Part shown: positions 43,957 through 50,983 of the stretch, piece after piece
Layout: each line of letters opens with the position of its first letter
Position numbering within the stretch: position 1 is the first letter of the stretch
Origin: JAXIPB01 sp045403155
Lineage (GTDB): Bacteria; Actinomycetota; Actinomycetes; Mycobacteriales; Micromonosporaceae
Reading direction: 5' to 3'
NCBI GenBank assembly: GCA_045403155.1
Contig: JAXIPB010000036.1
Span: 1 to 64,000 of the forward strand
DNA length: 64,000 bases
Made by a program: the position numbers and the translations under genes
The notes under the pieces: model-generated
The model's input: only the letters and a program-made list of their open reading frames with translations
The model's database searches: none
What the model was told of the DNA's origin: nothing

Positions 43957-44033
43957 CGCGCACACCACGCTCACGTCTCATCGGGTTTGGGCAATGCTAC
44001 CCATCGCGGCGGCAGCGCCGCAGCGTCACGGCA

Positions 44034-44150
44034 ATGACGACCTGGTCGGAGTTCACCGATGGCGCCCCCCCCGGATCGCCGCCGTGTTTTGCCCGCCGCC
44101 ACGCGAGCCGGAGCGGGTCGTTCGCAAACATTGACCGGTTGTCGAGCTAG
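44034..44150 (+). pseudogene. Decayed N-terminal remnant of a PPOX-type (pyridoxamine-phosphate-oxidase-like) gene
   Basis: The reading begins MTTWSEFTDGAP, the usual start of actinobacterial pyridoxamine 5'-phosphate-oxidase-family proteins. The expected following residues (RIAAVF, then ARRHAS and GSF) are present only if two frame changes are made, one at a run of eight Cs. The rest of the gene is absent. It is therefore a broken leftover, about 40 codons. The recognition is tentative, because the matching stretch is short. Confidence 0.4.
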
Positions 44151-44174
44151 CCTCGGTGTTCCGAGGTGATGGAG

Positions 44175-44699
44175 ATGACGCTGGAGATCGAGGGCGTGCC
44201 GGGCGTTTCGGCCCGACTTGGCGTGGAGGAGGCTCGGCAACTCCTGCTGGATCGATCCGTTCGCACCGAGGATGGCTGCCTGGTCTTTCGCGGTTATGGC
44301 AGTCAACGGGGCGTGCATCAGAAGACGGCCGGGCGGGCGTGGGCACACCTTCTTGCGTACGTCGTGTGGGTCGGCCCGCGAAATCCGGCCCTCGTCGTGG
44401 CCCACCTGTGCCGCCGCAAGGATTGCGTCGAACCGACGCACCTGGTCCAGCTGCCCCACGCCGAGAACATGGCCATGGTCGCAATCGCACGCAGGCCCCG
44501 CTGCCGCGCCGGACACCAGCGCGAGCTCAATCCGGCAACGGGCCGCCTCCGTAAGACGTGCCCCCAGTGCAACGCCGAGGCCCAGAGACGGTGGCGTCAG
44601 CGGCAGGCCGAGGCCCGGGCCAGGAGCCTCACGCCGGCTTCGCAGGCCGCCGCGGCATGGGCGTTCGGGGAACGATGGGGATCGCGGGATCGATCGTGA
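44175..44699 (+). CDS. HNH-type protein with zinc-binding motifs
   Basis: A 174-residue protein. GVHQKTAGRAWAHLLAYVVW, then VAHLCRRKDCVEPTHLVQLP gives an HNH-like pattern with H, C-C and H ligands, and CRAGHQRELN, CPQCNAEAQRRWRQRQ form a second metal-binding pair. It may nick or cut DNA or RNA, or only bind zinc, because the catalytic histidine is not sure. The ATG at 44175 has a GGAG site 4 bases earlier; starts at 44166 and 44169 are close. It stands alone and is not near phage genes. Confidence 0.7.
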   Translation: MTLEIEGVPGVSARLGVEEARQLLLDRSVRTEDGCLVFRGYGSQRGVHQKTAGRAWAHLLAYVVWVGPRNPALVVAHLCRRKDCVEPTHLVQLPHAENMAMVAIARRPRCRAGHQRELNPATGRLRKTCPQCNAEAQRRWRQRQAEARARSLTPASQAAAAWAFGERWGSRDRS

Positions 44700-44773
44700 T
44701 CTCTGGGCAGCGGCGACGCTTCTCTGCCAGGTACGGTGCTCAGGTACGCGGTTGACATGAGGAGTGTGCCGAA

Positions 44774-44959
44774 ATGGCCAGCAAATTCGAGCTCTATACC
44801 GACAAGGCGGGTAAGTACCGGTTCCGGCTGAAGGCGGGCAACGGCGAGATCATCGCCGTCAGCGAGGCATACGAGTCCAAGGCGGGCGCGGCCAACGGCA
44901 TCGAGTCCGTGCGACGCAACGCGGCGGATGCCGCCCTCGACGACCAGACCGCCTCGTAG
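44774..44959 (+). CDS. YegP/DUF1508-family small protein
   Basis: A 61-residue protein. KFELYTDKAGKYRFRLKAGN and GEIIAVSEAYESKAGAANGI are the DUF1508 repeat in single form. Such proteins fold as small beta-strand dimers; their role is unknown but some are stress-linked. The start follows GAGGAGTGTGCCGAA. It lies between the HNH gene and the minus-strand dehalogenase gene. Confidence 0.88.
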   Translation: MASKFELYTDKAGKYRFRLKAGNGEIIAVSEAYESKAGAANGIESVRRNAADAALDDQTAS

Positions 44960-44965
44960 GTGCGC

Positions 44966-45850
44966 CTACCGAGTGAGGAATCGCGCGAGGGCGACGCCGA
45001 ACTCGTCTGCCGCGTCCTCCTGTACGAAGTGGCCGGCGCCGGCGATAGTGACCGATTCGGCGCCAGGCACCACTCGGTGCAGAATCGGCGCCATCGCGGA
45101 CGTGATCGGGTCGCTGTCGCTGAAGGCGACCAGGAACGGTTTGTCCCAGGTGGACAGCCGCTGCCACGCGGCGCGGTTGGCGGCCGCCGCCGGGTCGTCC
45201 GGCGTGGTCGGGACAATTCCTGGCATTGCCTTCGGCCCGGCCTTGTACGTCTCGTCCGGAAAAGGCGCGTCGTAGGCGGCCAGCACCTGTGCCGAAGGCG
45301 TCGTGCGACAGCCCGATCGGACCAGGCGCGCCACGTCGAGTTCGGGCGCCGTTCGCACGGCCTCTCGAAACCGCAGCCATACATCGGGCATCTGCTGATC
45401 ACCGGTGGGCAGACCGGTGTTGGTGGCGACGATGCGGGCGATCCTGTCGGCGTTCTCGGTGGCCAGGCGCAGACCGATGAGACCTCCCCAGTCGTGCCCA
45501 ACGATGGTCGCGGCGCGTAGGTCCAGCCCGTCGAACGCGAACGAGCGCACCCACTCCACGTGCCGGGCGTAGCTGTGATCGGCGACGTCCGTTGGCTTGT
45601 CGGAGCGGCCGAAGCCGATCAGATCCGGCGCGATGACGCGAACCCCCGCGTTGGCGAGAGTCGGGATCGCCGCGCGGTACAGGAACGACCAGGTCGGTTC
45701 GCCGTGTAGCAGAAGAACCGGCTCACCGTCAGTCGGCCCGGCCTCGACGTAAGCCATCCGCAAGCCGTCCGCGATTGTGACGTAACGCGGTTCAAAGGGA
45801 AACCCTGGAAGGCCGGCGAACCTGGCCTCTGGTGTGCGAAGCACCCGCAT
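44966..45850 (-). CDS. Haloalkane dehalogenase (DhaA/DmmA-like)
   Basis: A 294-residue alpha/beta-hydrolase with the dehalogenase layout. LLHGEPTWSFLYR (residues 48-59) is the oxyanion and halide region, VGHDWGG puts the nucleophile D120 and halide-binding W121 in place of the usual serine elbow, the acid is D247 (AFSDSDPIT), and H274 is in GAGHFVQEDA. Such enzymes hydrolyse carbon-halogen bonds to alcohols in the cytoplasm. Native substrate in this organism is unknown. It follows the AraC-DinB gene after 23 bp on the same strand. Confidence 0.86.
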   Translation of the reverse strand: MRVLRTPEARFAGLPGFPFEPRYVTIADGLRMAYVEAGPTDGEPVLLLHGEPTWSFLYRAAIPTLANAGVRVIAPDLIGFGRSDKPTDVADHSYARHVEWVRSFAFDGLDLRAATIVGHDWGGLIGLRLATENADRIARIVATNTGLPTGDQQMPDVWLRFREAVRTAPELDVARLVRSGCRTTPSAQVLAAYDAPFPDETYKAGPKAMPGIVPTTPDDPAAAANRAAWQRLSTWDKPFLVAFSDSDPITSAMAPILHRVVPGAESVTIAGAGHFVQEDAADEFGVALARFLTR

Positions 45851-45873
45851 CGGTACAGCCTGACACACGGCTG

Positions 45874-46842
45874 TTACTTGTCCACGCCGCGCTCGAGGGC
45901 CGTCTCATGCGCCGGCCTGCCGACCCCCGAGGCCGACGCCTGGGTGAGCCACCGCACCGGGTCATCGTCGAGGCCGCGGACACCGGCGTCCCATAGCGCG
46001 CCGGCGACCAAGGTGCGCCGATGCGCCGCGTAGGTGAGCACGTGAGCCACAACCGCGCCAATGGTGTAGACCTCGACTGTCTCACCTGGACAGACGAGCG
46101 CTTCGTCGAGCCGGTCGTGTTCCAGGGCGTCCGCGATGTGGGCTTGAAAGGCCGAGCCGACCACCGCGAGCCGGGCGCGCAGCTCGGGAACAGTACGCGT
46201 GCGCTCTCCCTCGAGGTCGTACTCGGCGCCGGCGATCGCGGCGTTCCACATCTCCAACTGCCCGACCAGCCGGGCCAGCAGCGACCGCAGGGTGCGGTCC
46301 TGGTCGATACCCTCGACCGACACCTCGACCGGCCGGTCGAGCTGCGCGTCGTCGAGCGCCCCAGCCCGCTGCAGCATCTGGTCAAGCAGCCACCGGTGGT
46401 GTTCGAGCATTCCGAGTATGAGGTCCATGGAACTCACCCTTCTGGATGCGGGCAGGCGAAGGCTCGCCGGCGGATGGAAGTGGACGCTGTTGGGCGCATC
46501 GATGCGGAGCACGCCGGGCTTGCGCCGCCACCGCGCCGGTGTCGTCCCGTAGGCCCGAGCGAACGCCCGGGTGAACGCCTCCTGGGAGGAGTACCCGGCC
46601 TCCACCGCGATGTCGAGGACAATGCGGTCACTGGTGAGGAGGCGGTACGCCGCCCGCTCCAGCAGTACTCGGCGGCGGAACCGCCCGGGCGGCTCTCCGG
46701 ACAGCGCGTGGATGACCCGGTCGAAGTGGTAGCGCGACAGGTGCACCCGTCGGGCGAGGTCGGCGCCGGTCGCGTCGTGCTCGTCAAGCGCCTCGGCGAG
46801 AATCGCCACGAAGGCGGCGAACACATCGGGCGCGTCGGTCAT
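45874..46842 (-). CDS. AraC-type HTH domain fused to a DinB domain
   Basis: A 322-residue fusion. Residues 10-120 form the AraC double HTH (DLARRVHLSRYHFDRVIHAL, AVEAGYSSQEAFTRAFARAYG). Residues 150-320 are a DinB-like four-helix bundle (ILGMLEHHRWLLDQMLQRAG, LLARLVGQLEMWNAAIAGAE, VVAHVLTYAAHRRTLVAGAL) with several histidines that could bind metal. DinB domains often bind thiol cofactors, so this may be a metabolite-sensing regulator. The next gene on the strand, a dehalogenase, starts 23 bp later and could be its target. Confidence 0.82.
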   Translation of the reverse strand: MTDAPDVFAAFVAILAEALDEHDATGADLARRVHLSRYHFDRVIHALSGEPPGRFRRRVLLERAAYRLLTSDRIVLDIAVEAGYSSQEAFTRAFARAYGTTPARWRRKPGVLRIDAPNSVHFHPPASLRLPASRRVSSMDLILGMLEHHRWLLDQMLQRAGALDDAQLDRPVEVSVEGIDQDRTLRSLLARLVGQLEMWNAAIAGAEYDLEGERTRTVPELRARLAVVGSAFQAHIADALEHDRLDEALVCPGETVEVYTIGAVVAHVLTYAAHRRTLVAGALWDAGVRGLDDDPVRWLTQASASGVGRPAHETALERGVDK

Positions 46843-47076
46843 GCCGCTATTCTGCGGCCTGCGTAGGTGACGCGTTTGATCGCGATTGCGGTATCTGCCC
46901 GGTCCCGGGGTATTGCGGGCCGCACAGCCGCCCAAAGGCAGACCGTGCGGGCGAACGTTCTCGCCGCGAGGTGCGCGGTCATGCCGGAAGTAGAGCGTCG
47001 CGCTGTGGCAGTTGTCCACGGTTGAGCTGCATGGTAGGTTCCGCAATCTCTGCTGACGGCGACATTGTGGGGCGGT

Positions 47077-48276
47077 ATGAACAACCTGGCCAACCTCGGC
47101 AAGCAGGTCCTCAAGAGAGTCGTCAATCGCGTCTTGGCCCTCAGTGGATACCGAGTCGTAGCACTCAAGAGACACGGCGCGTCCGTCCCGCCGAGCGAGC
47201 CGGAGGTTGTAACTGCCGACGGAACGACCAACGCCGCTTGGGCCGAGCTCACCGAACGCACCCTCGAGGAGATCAAGGGTGTCGACGAGATCTACCGGCC
47301 GACGAATTTCTGGGAGCCCGCGCTCGACCAGCTTCTCGCTGATATGACCAAGCACGGGCTGGAGAACTTCAAGTCCTGGCCGATCTCGAAGGTCTGGTTC
47401 TACCCGCGGTACGGTCGCGGCTTCAACCAGGCGACCATCGACGCGACGTACAAACGGGCCAAAGAGGTCAACCCGAGCGTTGACAAGAGCTGGCTGTCCG
47501 GGGTCCTCACCGGCGACCGGGAGGCCGGCCGTGACCTCGACGTCGTCCGTCTCGCGTGGGACCAACAACGGTGGCCGTTCGACCTGACGGGGTACGGCGA
47601 GAGCGAGGTGGGCACCCCGCCGCAGTACCACACGCTCAACGATGCCGAGCACGCCTGGACCCGGCCGTACCTGAACTACCTGCTCTGCCTGACCGCGCTA
47701 TCTAGGCACGTCGACGCCGTGCCGAAGGCCTTCCTGGAGATCGGGGGCGGATACGGCGTGCTCGGCGAGATCCTGCTCAGCCGCGACCCCGAGGCGAGAT
47801 ACGTGAACCTCGACATCCCGCCACTAGTGACGGTGTCGTCGTACTACCTGAAGACGCTGTTCGGTGATCGGGTCACGACGTACGACGGAAACCTGACCAA
47901 GGCCGGTGAGCTCAAGCTCGACACCTCGGCTGTGCTGCCGAACTGGCGGATCAAGGACGTCCGCGGCGACTTCGACGTCTTCGTGAACGCGTACTCGTTC
48001 CAGGAGATGGAGCCCAACGTCGTCGAGCACTACATCGACGCGGTCGCCGAGACTGGGGTCAAGCACGTCGTGTCGCTCAACTCCCGCAACGGCAAGCCGA
48101 AGGCCTCTGAGCGCGGCAACCGCCATTGGGGTGGGGTCATCGAGCCGGTGACGTCGCAGCTGATCGTCGACCTGTTCAACGCCCGGGGCTACCAGCTGCA
48201 GGGCCGCTACAACACTCCACTGATCTACAGCGCGGGCGAGCTGGTGGTGCTGAGTAAGGGCGGAGAGCGCAGCTGA
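47077..48276 (+). CDS. Putative sugar O-methyltransferase
   Basis: A 399-residue protein. The N-terminal half (TNFWEPALDQLLADMTKHGL, PRYGRGF, WPFDLTGYGESEVGTPPQYH) and the methyltransferase half (LEIGGGYGVLGEIL, YVNLDIPPLVTVSSYYL, FDVFVNAYSFQEMEP) match the putative sugar O-methyltransferase family found in polysaccharide or glycolipid gene clusters. The acceptor is not known and no glycosyltransferase gene is nearby. The ATG at 47077 is preferred over GTG 47065. An upstream 234-bp gap holds no visible gene. Confidence 0.82.
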   Translation: MNNLANLGKQVLKRVVNRVLALSGYRVVALKRHGASVPPSEPEVVTADGTTNAAWAELTERTLEEIKGVDEIYRPTNFWEPALDQLLADMTKHGLENFKSWPISKVWFYPRYGRGFNQATIDATYKRAKEVNPSVDKSWLSGVLTGDREAGRDLDVVRLAWDQQRWPFDLTGYGESEVGTPPQYHTLNDAEHAWTRPYLNYLLCLTALSRHVDAVPKAFLEIGGGYGVLGEILLSRDPEARYVNLDIPPLVTVSSYYLKTLFGDRVTTYDGNLTKAGELKLDTSAVLPNWRIKDVRGDFDVFVNAYSFQEMEPNVVEHYIDAVAETGVKHVVSLNSRNGKPKASERGNRHWGGVIEPVTSQLIVDLFNARGYQLQGRYNTPLIYSAGELVVLSKGGERS

Positions 48277-48321
48277 GCGGAACGATGGGGCACGGGACTG
48301 CGCGAGGCGTACTCGCCCGCA

Positions 48322-48783
48322 TCACCGCTGACGGTAGTCCTTGACGCCAGCGGCCAGTAGCTCGGTGGTTCGCGCTATTCGCCTTGCCCGCTCCGCCGGG
48401 TCGCGCTTGGTCGCCTCGATCCAGCGCAGGTACCCCCGACGATAGAACTGGGCCAGCCCGTCAAAGAACTCACCGGCTTGCGGGTTCGCCGCCAGCGCGG
48501 CCGCGACATCCTCGGCAAGATCGCCGCGCTGAGGCCCTTCAGGCTCGATCTCAACGTCGACCTCGTCCCCAGCGGCGACGCCACAGTCGCGCAACCATGC
48601 CGCGCCCAGACGTAGACCCCACAGCCGGTCGTGTCGTTCGACAACGCCGCGGACCCGGTGGCCATCAACCGTGCCACCGACATGGTGGCGTGGCTTAGGC
48701 GTCCAGATTTCATCCGGATTGAACGGCACCGGTACCAGCAGCCCGTTCCTCCCGCCATCTCGGACGGTGACCCTGAACCGCAC
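48322..48783 (-). CDS. DUF1905/OmdA (YdeI)-family protein
   Basis: A 153-residue protein. The first 85 residues form the small beta-barrel of the DUF1905 family (FRVTVRDGGRNGLLVPVPFN, AAWLRDCGVAAGDEVDVEIE), and the rest is the YdeI/OmdA helix part (RRGYLRWIEATKRDPAERAR). Such proteins are cytoplasmic and of unknown role. The ending RTTELLAAG is typical. It lies on the minus strand opposite the methyltransferase end. Confidence 0.86.
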   Translation of the reverse strand: MRFRVTVRDGGRNGLLVPVPFNPDEIWTPKPRHHVGGTVDGHRVRGVVERHDRLWGLRLGAAWLRDCGVAAGDEVDVEIEPEGPQRGDLAEDVAAALAANPQAGEFFDGLAQFYRRGYLRWIEATKRDPAERARRIARTTELLAAGVKDYRQR

Positions 48784-48884
48784 GCTGAGATCATCGCATA
48801 CGCGGTGCCGACGATGTCGCGACGTCCGGCTGGCGCGGTGGCGCCAGAGCTGAAGTTACTGGCCGTGGCACCAGCCAGAACAGA

Positions 48885-49321
48885 TTGACCGAGGATTAGC
48901 CGCGCCGGGATCAGGCTGGCTGCGAGGGCGAGCACCAGGCAGACGCCGCGACCGCCGCGACGGCCGGCGACGGCAGCACCAAGGGTGTGTTCGGCGCGTA
49001 GTCGCGCAGCCCGGAGACGACACCCATGAGCGCGGTCAACGCCGCGGCGAGGCCGAGGAGGGTGCCGATGGCGACGACGAGCGCCGCCTCGGCGGCCACC
49101 ACCCGGAGGACCTGACCCACGCTCGCCCCGGACAGGCGCAGGGTGGCCAACTCACGCCGCCGGGTGGCAGTCGCCATCATCAGCGTGTTGGCGATCGCGA
49201 TAGCGGGGTAGCCAACGGACATGGCGATCAGCAGCGTGAACACCAGCCTCACCATGCGCCAGTCCGCCGCGCTGCTGGCGTTGACATAGCCACGAGCAGG
49301 TGGTGGCGCAGAGCGGCCCAC
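48885..49321 (-). pseudogene. Remnant of an FtsX-type ABC permease (C-terminal part, frameshifted)
   Basis: Only the last FtsX domain is left: VNASSAADWRMVRLVFTLLI, then ANTLMMATATRRRELATLRL and SVGQVLRVVAAEAALVVAIG match the final third of MacB/FtsX permeases. The reading breaks near 48940, where the expected end (LVLALAASLIPARLILG) is in another frame. The upstream two thirds and the ATPase gene are missing; the adenylate-kinase-like gene stops right beside it. It is a decayed gene. Confidence 0.75.
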
Positions 49322-49333
49322 GCGGCGGCCACT

Positions 49334-49966
49334 TTAGACATTGAGCTGTTCGCGGATCATTCGCCGCACCGTCTCCTTGTCGGGCCGGGCATCGACGCTC
49401 AACACGAACTCCTTGCGCCGGAACAGTTCCAGCACCGGATCGGTCTTCTCGTGGTAGGCGCGCAATCTCGCGGCGAGCGCTTCCTCCGTGTCATCCTCAC
49501 GGCTTACCAGATCACCGCCGCACACATCGCATCGGCCCTCCTCCTCGGGGCGGTGGGCGATGAGGTTGTAGTCCATTCCGCAGCGGGCGCACAGCCGGCG
49601 AGCCAGCACCCGCCGGCGAACCTCGGTGTCGGGTAGATCGAGGTGGATAACGGCGTCGATGTCGTAGCTCTCCAGGAAGAACTCCGCCTGCCGCCGGTTG
49701 CGGGGGAAGCCGTCAATCACGAACCCGTAGTTCCAGTCGTGCTGTCCCAACCGCTCCCGGACGACCGACTCGACGAGGTCGTCGTCGACGAGTTCCCCGG
49801 CGGCCATGATCCGTCGAACCTGCGCGCCGATCTTGGTGTGGTGCTGGACGTGCCATCGGAAGATGTCGCCGACGCTGATGTGTGTCAGGTCAAGATCGGC
49901 CGCGAGGAGCCCGCCCTGAGTCCCCTTGCCGCTGCCCTGAACGCCCATGATCACGAACTTTCGCAT
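49334..49966 (-). CDS. Adenylate kinase-like nucleoside monophosphate kinase with zinc lid
   Basis: A 210-residue AMP-kinase-family protein. The P-loop is GVQGSGKGT (residues 8-16), the NMP region has RRIMAAGELVDDDLVESVVR and FVIDGFPRNRRQAEF, and the LID has four cysteines C126, C129, C146 and C149, a zinc lid. It converts AMP plus ATP to two ADP or a related NMP. It is not next to secY, where the main adk of actinobacteria lies, so it is likely a second copy. Confidence 0.85.
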   Translation of the reverse strand: MRKFVIMGVQGSGKGTQGGLLAADLDLTHISVGDIFRWHVQHHTKIGAQVRRIMAAGELVDDDLVESVVRERLGQHDWNYGFVIDGFPRNRRQAEFFLESYDIDAVIHLDLPDTEVRRRVLARRLCARCGMDYNLIAHRPEEEGRCDVCGGDLVSREDDTEEALAARLRAYHEKTDPVLELFRRKEFVLSVDARPDKETVRRMIREQLNV

Positions 49967-50068
49967 GTTCGAACGATGCCATCGACAAGGTCTCCTGGCT
50001 AGCTCTCGGACCCGCCGAAGTGGAGAGATGACCCGGTGGCGTCCGGACGCGACTGTGGTCCCGGACCG

Positions 50069-50088
50069 AACGGGACCTTTGGCCCTGC
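50069..50088 (+). promoter_or_regulatory. DosR/DevR-type box upstream of the nar operon
   Basis: AACGGGACCTTTGGCCCTGC compares well with the DosR palindrome (TTSGGGACTWWAGTCCCSAA): the GGGAC and G-x-CCC cores and the W pair fit. It lies 70 bp upstream of the DsbA-like gene that leads the narGHJI operon. DosR/DevR systems of actinobacteria sense low oxygen, nitric oxide or redox state, and nitrate respiration genes are known members of such regulons. No DosR gene is in the window. Confidence 0.6.
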
Positions 50089-50158
50089 GATCAGAAACGG
50101 CGGATCCCTACCGTACAGGCCATGAGCCGAGCGGGTGGACCGTCTGGGAGGTCACGCA

Positions 50159-50884
50159 ATGAGTAGTCGGGTTGCGCAGAAGCAGGCGGCACGGGTCGTG
50201 CGCGAACAGCTCGCGCGGGAACGGCGACGCCGGCGAACCACAGTTGTGTCGATCGTGGCGGCGGTCGCGTTGGTCGCCGCGGGAATCGTCGGGTACGCCG
50301 TTTACGCGTCGCAGCGGCCGGAGGAGGGATTCCGCACGCCTGCGACCGCGACCTCCGACTTCGCCGGCCTGAAGGTGGGCAGCGGACCAGTCGTGGTCGA
50401 GCTGTACCTGGACTACCTGTGCCCCGCCTGTCGGCAGTTCGAGGCCAATGCCGCCGACACGATCAAGCGCTATCTCGACCTGGGGCGCATCACGCTCGTG
50501 TATCACCCCGTCGCCATCCTTGACCATTACTCGACAAACCAGTACTCCTCGCGGAGCGCGGCCGGCGCCGGGTGCGCCGCCGACGCCGGAAAGTTGACCG
50601 AATACACGGACGCGCTCTACAACGATCAGCCGGCCGAGGGCGGGCCGGGCCACACCGATGACAGGCTCGTGGAGATCGCAGCATTGGCGGGTGTGCCGCG
50701 TGACTCGTTTGGTCAATGCCTGCGCGAGGGCCGGTACGCGGACTGGGTCCTTCACAGCACCGACGCGATGGCTCGGCGTGGGGTCAATGGCACCCCGACC
50801 GTGTTTGTCAACGGAGTACAGGTCGCACAGCCCACGGTCGAGCGCCTGGCCGCCGCGATCGACACGGCGGCCCCGAAGCCATGA
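50159..50884 (+). CDS. Membrane-anchored DsbA-family thioredoxin-like protein
   Basis: A 241-residue protein. A basic head and one hydrophobic helix (residues 27-50) anchor it; the rest faces outside. The redox motif is C88-P-A-C91 in YLDYLCPACRQFEANAAD, and GVNGTPTVFVNGV holds the cis-proline. It probably makes or isomerises disulfides in exported proteins, perhaps during nitrate-reductase assembly or respiration-linked stress. It starts at ATG with a GGGAGG site and leads the nar gene cluster 100 bp upstream of narG. Confidence 0.87.
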   Translation: MSSRVAQKQAARVVREQLARERRRRRTTVVSIVAAVALVAAGIVGYAVYASQRPEEGFRTPATATSDFAGLKVGSGPVVVELYLDYLCPACRQFEANAADTIKRYLDLGRITLVYHPVAILDHYSTNQYSSRSAAGAGCAADAGKLTEYTDALYNDQPAEGGPGHTDDRLVEIAALAGVPRDSFGQCLREGRYADWVLHSTDAMARRGVNGTPTVFVNGVQVAQPTVERLAAAIDTAAPKP

Positions 50885-50983
50885 TTCGTTCTTGGGTACT
50901 GATGGCGGGCAAATCCTCGTTTCGGATTCAGCGAACGTGGCGGGCCACAAGAATGACGGCCATACGACCATGAGGGAGCCCTG

